Source of the DNA: Bacteroidales bacterium UBA1797
GTDB lineage: Bacteria; Bacteroidota; Bacteroidia; Bacteroidales; VadinHA17
Length of the DNA: 8,791 nt
NCBI GenBank assembly: GCA_002319885.1
Contig: DCFT01000216.1
Location: forward strand, 106,240-115,030
Direction: 5' to 3'
The notes beneath the pieces were generated by a model that was not told the origin of the DNA, made no database searches, and was given only the letters and a program-made list of their open reading frames with translations. Below, piece by piece: positions 5,786-8,791 of the stretch (within the stretch, counting starts at the first letter, position 1; each line of letters opens with the position of its first letter). A program made the translations under genes and the position numbers.

Positions 5786-7507
5786 ATGGAGAAGAGATGG
5801 GTTATAAAAGAAAAGGGAGATACAGCAGTTGTTAAACATCTTGCAAAGGCACTTGGCGTTTCGGAATCACTTGCAAATCTTATGGCACAGCGTCATATCT
5901 CTTCTGCCGGAGAAGCAAGTGCTTTTTTCAATCCCAGCCTTGATTATCTTCATGATCCTTTCCTAATGAAAGATATGAATATTGCAGTTGACAGGATATC
6001 TACTGCCGTGAAAAAAAATGAAAGAATTCTTGTATACGGTGATTATGATGTAGATGGAACGACAGCTGTCGCACTTATGTACTCATTCCTGAAAGATCAG
6101 TATTCAAATGTTGAATATTATATTCCCGACAGATACAAAGAAGGCTATGGTGTGTCATTCCAGGGTCTTGATTTTGCTTATCAGAATAATTGCAAGGTAG
6201 TTATCACTCTTGATTGTGGCATTAAAGCTGTTGAGAAGGTAAAATATGCCAGGTCAAAAGGACTCGATGTTATCATCTGCGATCATCATTATCCTGGTGA
6301 AGAAATACCCAAAGCACTGGCAGTTCTTGATCCGAAACAGCCATCATGCAGCTATCCCTATAAAGATCTATCAGGTTGTGGTGTGGGTTTTAAACTTGTT
6401 CATGCCTATTCAAGGGTTCATGGGATTCCTTTCAGTGATATCGCTCATTACCTTGATCTTGTTGCTGTAAGCATCGCTTCTGACATAGTCCCGATCACAG
6501 GGGAAAACAGGGTTATGGCATATTTTGGTCTTAAAAGATTAAATGAATGCCCCCGTACCGGTCTTAGAGAGATCATACGCGAATCGGAAGTAACAAAAGT
6601 ACTTACTATTGAAGATGTGGTTTTTAAAATTGGCCCCAGGATAAATGCGGCAGGAAGAATGGAGACCGGAAGTAAGGCCGTTGATCTGCTGGTTTCAAAT
6701 GATAGCCGGCTTGCTGTGGGTATAAGCAAAGAAATAAATAATTTCAATCTGGAACGAAGAAGTGTTGACCGGATAATTACCACCGAGGCAATGCGAATGA
6801 TTTCTGAGGATCAGAGAACCGTAAATTCAAGAACAACAGTGCTTTATAATCCTAACTGGAAAAAAGGAGTGATAGGAATTGTGGCTTCCAGGTTGATAGA
6901 GACATATTACAGGCCAACAGTAATTCTTACAGAATCAAATGGTTTTGCAACGGGTTCTGCACGGTCGGTCCAGGGTTATGACCTCTACCAGGCAATTGAA
7001 GCTTGCAGTGATCTGTTGGAGAGTTTCGGCGGACATATGTTTGCTGCCGGTCTTACCCTGAGAAAGGAGAATATCAGGGCTTTCATGGACAGATTTGAAC
7101 AATATGTAAACAGCACTATCACTGAGGAACAGCTGGTTCCCCGTGTCTTTATCGATACAGAACTGTCATTTACTGAGATCAATGAAGAATTCTTTAAAAC
7201 CATGAGCCAGTTTCAGCCTTTCGGGCCGGAAAACATGTCTCCTGTTTTCGTTTCAAGAAATGTATTTGATACTGGTTCCGGACGAATGGTCGGCTCGAGT
7301 GGTGAACATCTGAAACTGGATCTTTGTCAGGAATCAACAGGTCAGAAAAGTTTTTCAGCCATCGCTTTCAGTCAGGCTAATCATTTCGAGTATATCAGGG
7401 GCGGTAATCCGTTCGATATCTGTTATTCATTAGAGATGAACGAATTCAGAGGTAACAGGAACCTTCAGCTGAATATCAGGGATATTAAAACCCCGGGTGA
7501 GAACTAA
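5786..7507 (+). CDS. recJ: Single-stranded-DNA-specific exonuclease RecJ
   Basis: RecJ degrades single-stranded DNA 5' to 3' in recombinational, mismatch and base-excision repair, using Mn2+ or Mg2+. At 573 residues it is the size of E. coli RecJ (577). The DHH phosphoesterase motifs are complete: VYGDYDVDG with Asp86, Asp88 and Asp90; DCG with Asp143; DHH at 166-168; and DLVAVSIASD with Asp224 and Asp233. The DHHA1 domain follows, with KKGVIGIVASRL and GGHMFAAG (Gly415, Gly416, His417). The C-terminal OB-like part contains FGPENMSPVF. No motif residue is missing, so the enzyme should be active. It starts 4 bp after the lipB stop behind an AAGGAG site and is therefore probably co-transcribed with lipA and lipB, although there is no functional link between lipoylation and repair. 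It ends 27 bp from the convergent barrel gene. Confidence 0.97.
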   Translation: MEKRWVIKEKGDTAVVKHLAKALGVSESLANLMAQRHISSAGEASAFFNPSLDYLHDPFLMKDMNIAVDRISTAVKKNERILVYGDYDVDGTTAVALMYSFLKDQYSNVEYYIPDRYKEGYGVSFQGLDFAYQNNCKVVITLDCGIKAVEKVKYARSKGLDVIICDHHYPGEEIPKALAVLDPKQPSCSYPYKDLSGCGVGFKLVHAYSRVHGIPFSDIAHYLDLVAVSIASDIVPITGENRVMAYFGLKRLNECPRTGLREIIRESEVTKVLTIEDVVFKIGPRINAAGRMETGSKAVDLLVSNDSRLAVGISKEINNFNLERRSVDRIITTEAMRMISEDQRTVNSRTTVLYNPNWKKGVIGIVASRLIETYYRPTVILTESNGFATGSARSVQGYDLYQAIEACSDLLESFGGHMFAAGLTLRKENIRAFMDRFEQYVNSTITEEQLVPRVFIDTELSFTEINEEFFKTMSQFQPFGPENMSPVFVSRNVFDTGSGRMVGSSGEHLKLDLCQESTGQKSFSAIAFSQANHFEYIRGGNPFDICYSLEMNEFRGNRNLQLNIRDIKTPGEN

Positions 7508-7518
7508 ATAGAAGATTT

Positions 7519-7550
7519 CAGGACCAGTACAGTTTCAGAACCTGATCCTG
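7519..7550 (-). terminator. Stem-loop between the convergent ends of recJ and the barrel gene
   Basis: CAGGACCAG (7519-7527) and CTGATCCTG (7542-7550) pair over 9 bp around a 14-nt loop. In minus-strand RNA the single imperfect position becomes a G-U pair, whereas in plus-strand RNA it is a C/A mismatch, so the fold favours the barrel-gene transcript. Its right arm lies in the last codons of that gene (stop 7535-7537). No T-run follows in either direction, so termination is only a possibility. Confidence 0.25.
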
Positions 7551-8791
7551 AATTGCATCTTGATTTCCTGTGTGTTTTTTTCAGACTTTCCATTTAAATA
7601 AGATGAAGTTATCCCATATTTGATCCTGAACTCCGTAAAATCACCCAGATTCAATTTAGCCATCAGGTAGCTGCGGCTTCCCTCCTTATATAATGCAGGT
7701 ATACTTAAACTATAAAGCAAGTCGTTCTCATAGGTATAAATTCTCGAATCCCAGTCATCGGTATTGAAGATGCAATATCTTGCCCAGAGCGTGACAGGGA
7801 TCTTCGAAAAATTGTAACTTACTTCCTGTAGCAATATCATTCCTTTACTTCCGGAAGGATTTGCTGTCTTATATTCGATTCGTGTTCCCAGTGTCAGATT
7901 TTTATGGGCCACATAACGTACAGTAACTCTGAAACTTTTTGTAGTCAGCATCTTCAGGTTCGGAATCATCTGTCCTTCAGAATTGTCTGCCATCGATACA
8001 CGGTAATTATATGAAGCATCAAATGTAAATTTATCTGAAGGCAGAAAATTTACCTTAACTTCCTGCTTTGTACCCATAGAAGGAGAACTGCAGCGATACT
8101 TTAGCCAGGGGAAATATTCAATATCGTATCCGGCACTGATAAAGAGATGTCTCGCTGCTTCGAAACTGAAATTTCCCAGGATCCCTTTTTCATTCGTGGT
8201 TTTGGAACTGGCTCCGGGTCCTTGTCCATAGAAAGTTGTATAACCCGAATTGTAATCTCTGAATAAGAAATTTATGGTTAACCTGTCTGATGGTCTTAGC
8301 GACATTCCCTGAACAGCAGCATACTTACTCTTCTCATCAGATGACAACTCTCCGTACAACAAAATTTTTTTAATAAAACAGTTGTAATAGATAGTGTAGA
8401 GATTGTTTTGATCACCTTTAAAACCAAACAACTTTTCAGGATCATTTTCAGTAAGGTTAACGGGAATGGAAAAGCTGTTCCCCGACCAGATAAGGCCCAG
8501 CTTAAGGTTATTAAAGTTATATGAGAGACATATTACATATGCCGATTCTGTAACAGCATCTTTTTTTTTCAATGTGGAAGATGTATTGTGAACACCAGCC
8601 TGATAAAAGTTCGAGATGTAATCGTTACCGGATGCTGCTGCTGTAACTACTGTGGCATCTGCATAGTTTTTTGAATAGAACATCGAAGCTTCCAGATTCC
8701 CTACAGAAAACTCCGTTGCCACTCCTCTGAAAAATTTGTTCTCCTCAGTTGATGTGTAAGGTTTAATCTCATCACTGGCTGACATATAACC
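7535..8791 (-). CDS. Partial outer-membrane beta-barrel protein, C-terminal part of a Bacteroidota HHH-barrel type
   Basis: About 418 C-terminal codons are present and the gene runs off the right edge. The frame stays open to base 8791, and the ATG at 8785 falls inside a conserved region, so it is unlikely to be the true start. The sequence is a run of alternating polar and hydrophobic stretches rich in Tyr, Phe, Gly, Ser and Asn, ending in FRIRF with a terminal Phe, as in outer-membrane barrels. Segments such as IKPYTSTEENKFFRGVA, LTINFLFRDYNSGY, FPWLKYR, SRIYTYENDLLYS and PALYKEGSRSYL resemble, from memory, Bacteroidota proteins annotated as helix-hairpin-helix (ComEA-like) proteins, in which a long barrel follows N-terminal HHH domains. 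No HHH motif is seen here; it would lie beyond the edge. Function is unproven, and a role with DNA is only suggested by the family name. A nine-A run on the coding strand (8561-8569) leaves the frame intact. The gene converges on recJ. Confidence 0.72.
   Translation of the reverse strand, partial: GYMSASDEIKPYTSTEENKFFRGVATEFSVGNLEASMFYSKNYADATVVTAAASGNDYISNFYQAGVHNTSSTLKKKDAVTESAYVICLSYNFNNLKLGLIWSGNSFSIPVNLTENDPEKLFGFKGDQNNLYTIYYNCFIKKILLYGELSSDEKSKYAAVQGMSLRPSDRLTINFLFRDYNSGYTTFYGQGPGASSKTTNEKGILGNFSFEAARHLFISAGYDIEYFPWLKYRCSSPSMGTKQEVKVNFLPSDKFTFDASYNYRVSMADNSEGQMIPNLKMLTTKSFRVTVRYVAHKNLTLGTRIEYKTANPSGSKGMILLQEVSYNFSKIPVTLWARYCIFNTDDWDSRIYTYENDLLYSLSIPALYKEGSRSYLMAKLNLGDFTEFRIKYGITSSYLNGKSEKNTQEIKMQFRIRF

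Noticed and set aside
6448..6783. A 111-codon minus-strand open frame inside recJ
   Set aside because: It lies opposite conserved recJ motifs and shows no family features of its own.
8561..8569. Nine-base homopolymer as a frameshift or phase-variation site in the barrel gene
   Set aside because: The reading frame matches the family on both sides of the run, so there is no sign of a shift in this copy; a single homopolymer in A/T-rich DNA is weak evidence for phase variation.
8783..8785. ATG at 8785 as the start of the barrel gene
   Set aside because: The frame is open to the window edge, the ATG lies within a family-conserved stretch, and no signal peptide follows, which an outer-membrane protein would need.

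Overview
The window looks like a chromosomal stretch from a member of the Bacteroidota, probably an environmental relative of the Bacteroidales or Marinilabiliales. Several things point that way: A+T-rich sequence, mostly no Shine-Dalgarno sites, TAnnTTTG-type -7 boxes in front of the divergent operons, a DUF5362-like membrane protein, and an outer-membrane barrel of a type I know from Bacteroidota helix-hairpin-helix proteins. The genus cannot be fixed from this sequence.

Layout. The first 118 bases hold an inverted pair of C/G-rich hairpin repeats. Next comes a minus-strand operon, read right to left: fucI (L-fucose isomerase, 3906-2104), a small three-segment membrane protein (2082-1636) and fucK (L-fuculokinase, 1549-119). 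FucI makes L-fuculose and FucK phosphorylates it. The aldolase (fucA) and a transporter are not in the window and may lie past the left edge. A 270-bp divergent intergenic region (3907-4176) carries a promoter-like box for each side, a small palindrome and a 21-bp tandem repeat of a kind scattered in environmental genomes.

To the right, on the plus strand, lies lipA-lipB-recJ (4177-7507). LipB moves octanoyl groups from acyl carrier protein onto lipoyl domains and LipA inserts the two sulfurs. RecJ, a 5'-3' single-strand DNA exonuclease, starts 4 bp after the lipB stop, with its ribosome site inside the end of lipB, so it is probably co-translated. Converging on recJ from the right edge is the C-terminal part of an outer-membrane beta-barrel protein (7535 to past 8791). 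Its N-terminus, where helix-hairpin-helix domains would be expected, lies outside the window.

Most of the window is well-known metabolism and repair. I did not find a convincing new system. The points most worth a second look are the DUF5362-like protein inside a fucose operon, the barrel protein of unproven role, and the two intergenic repeat families.
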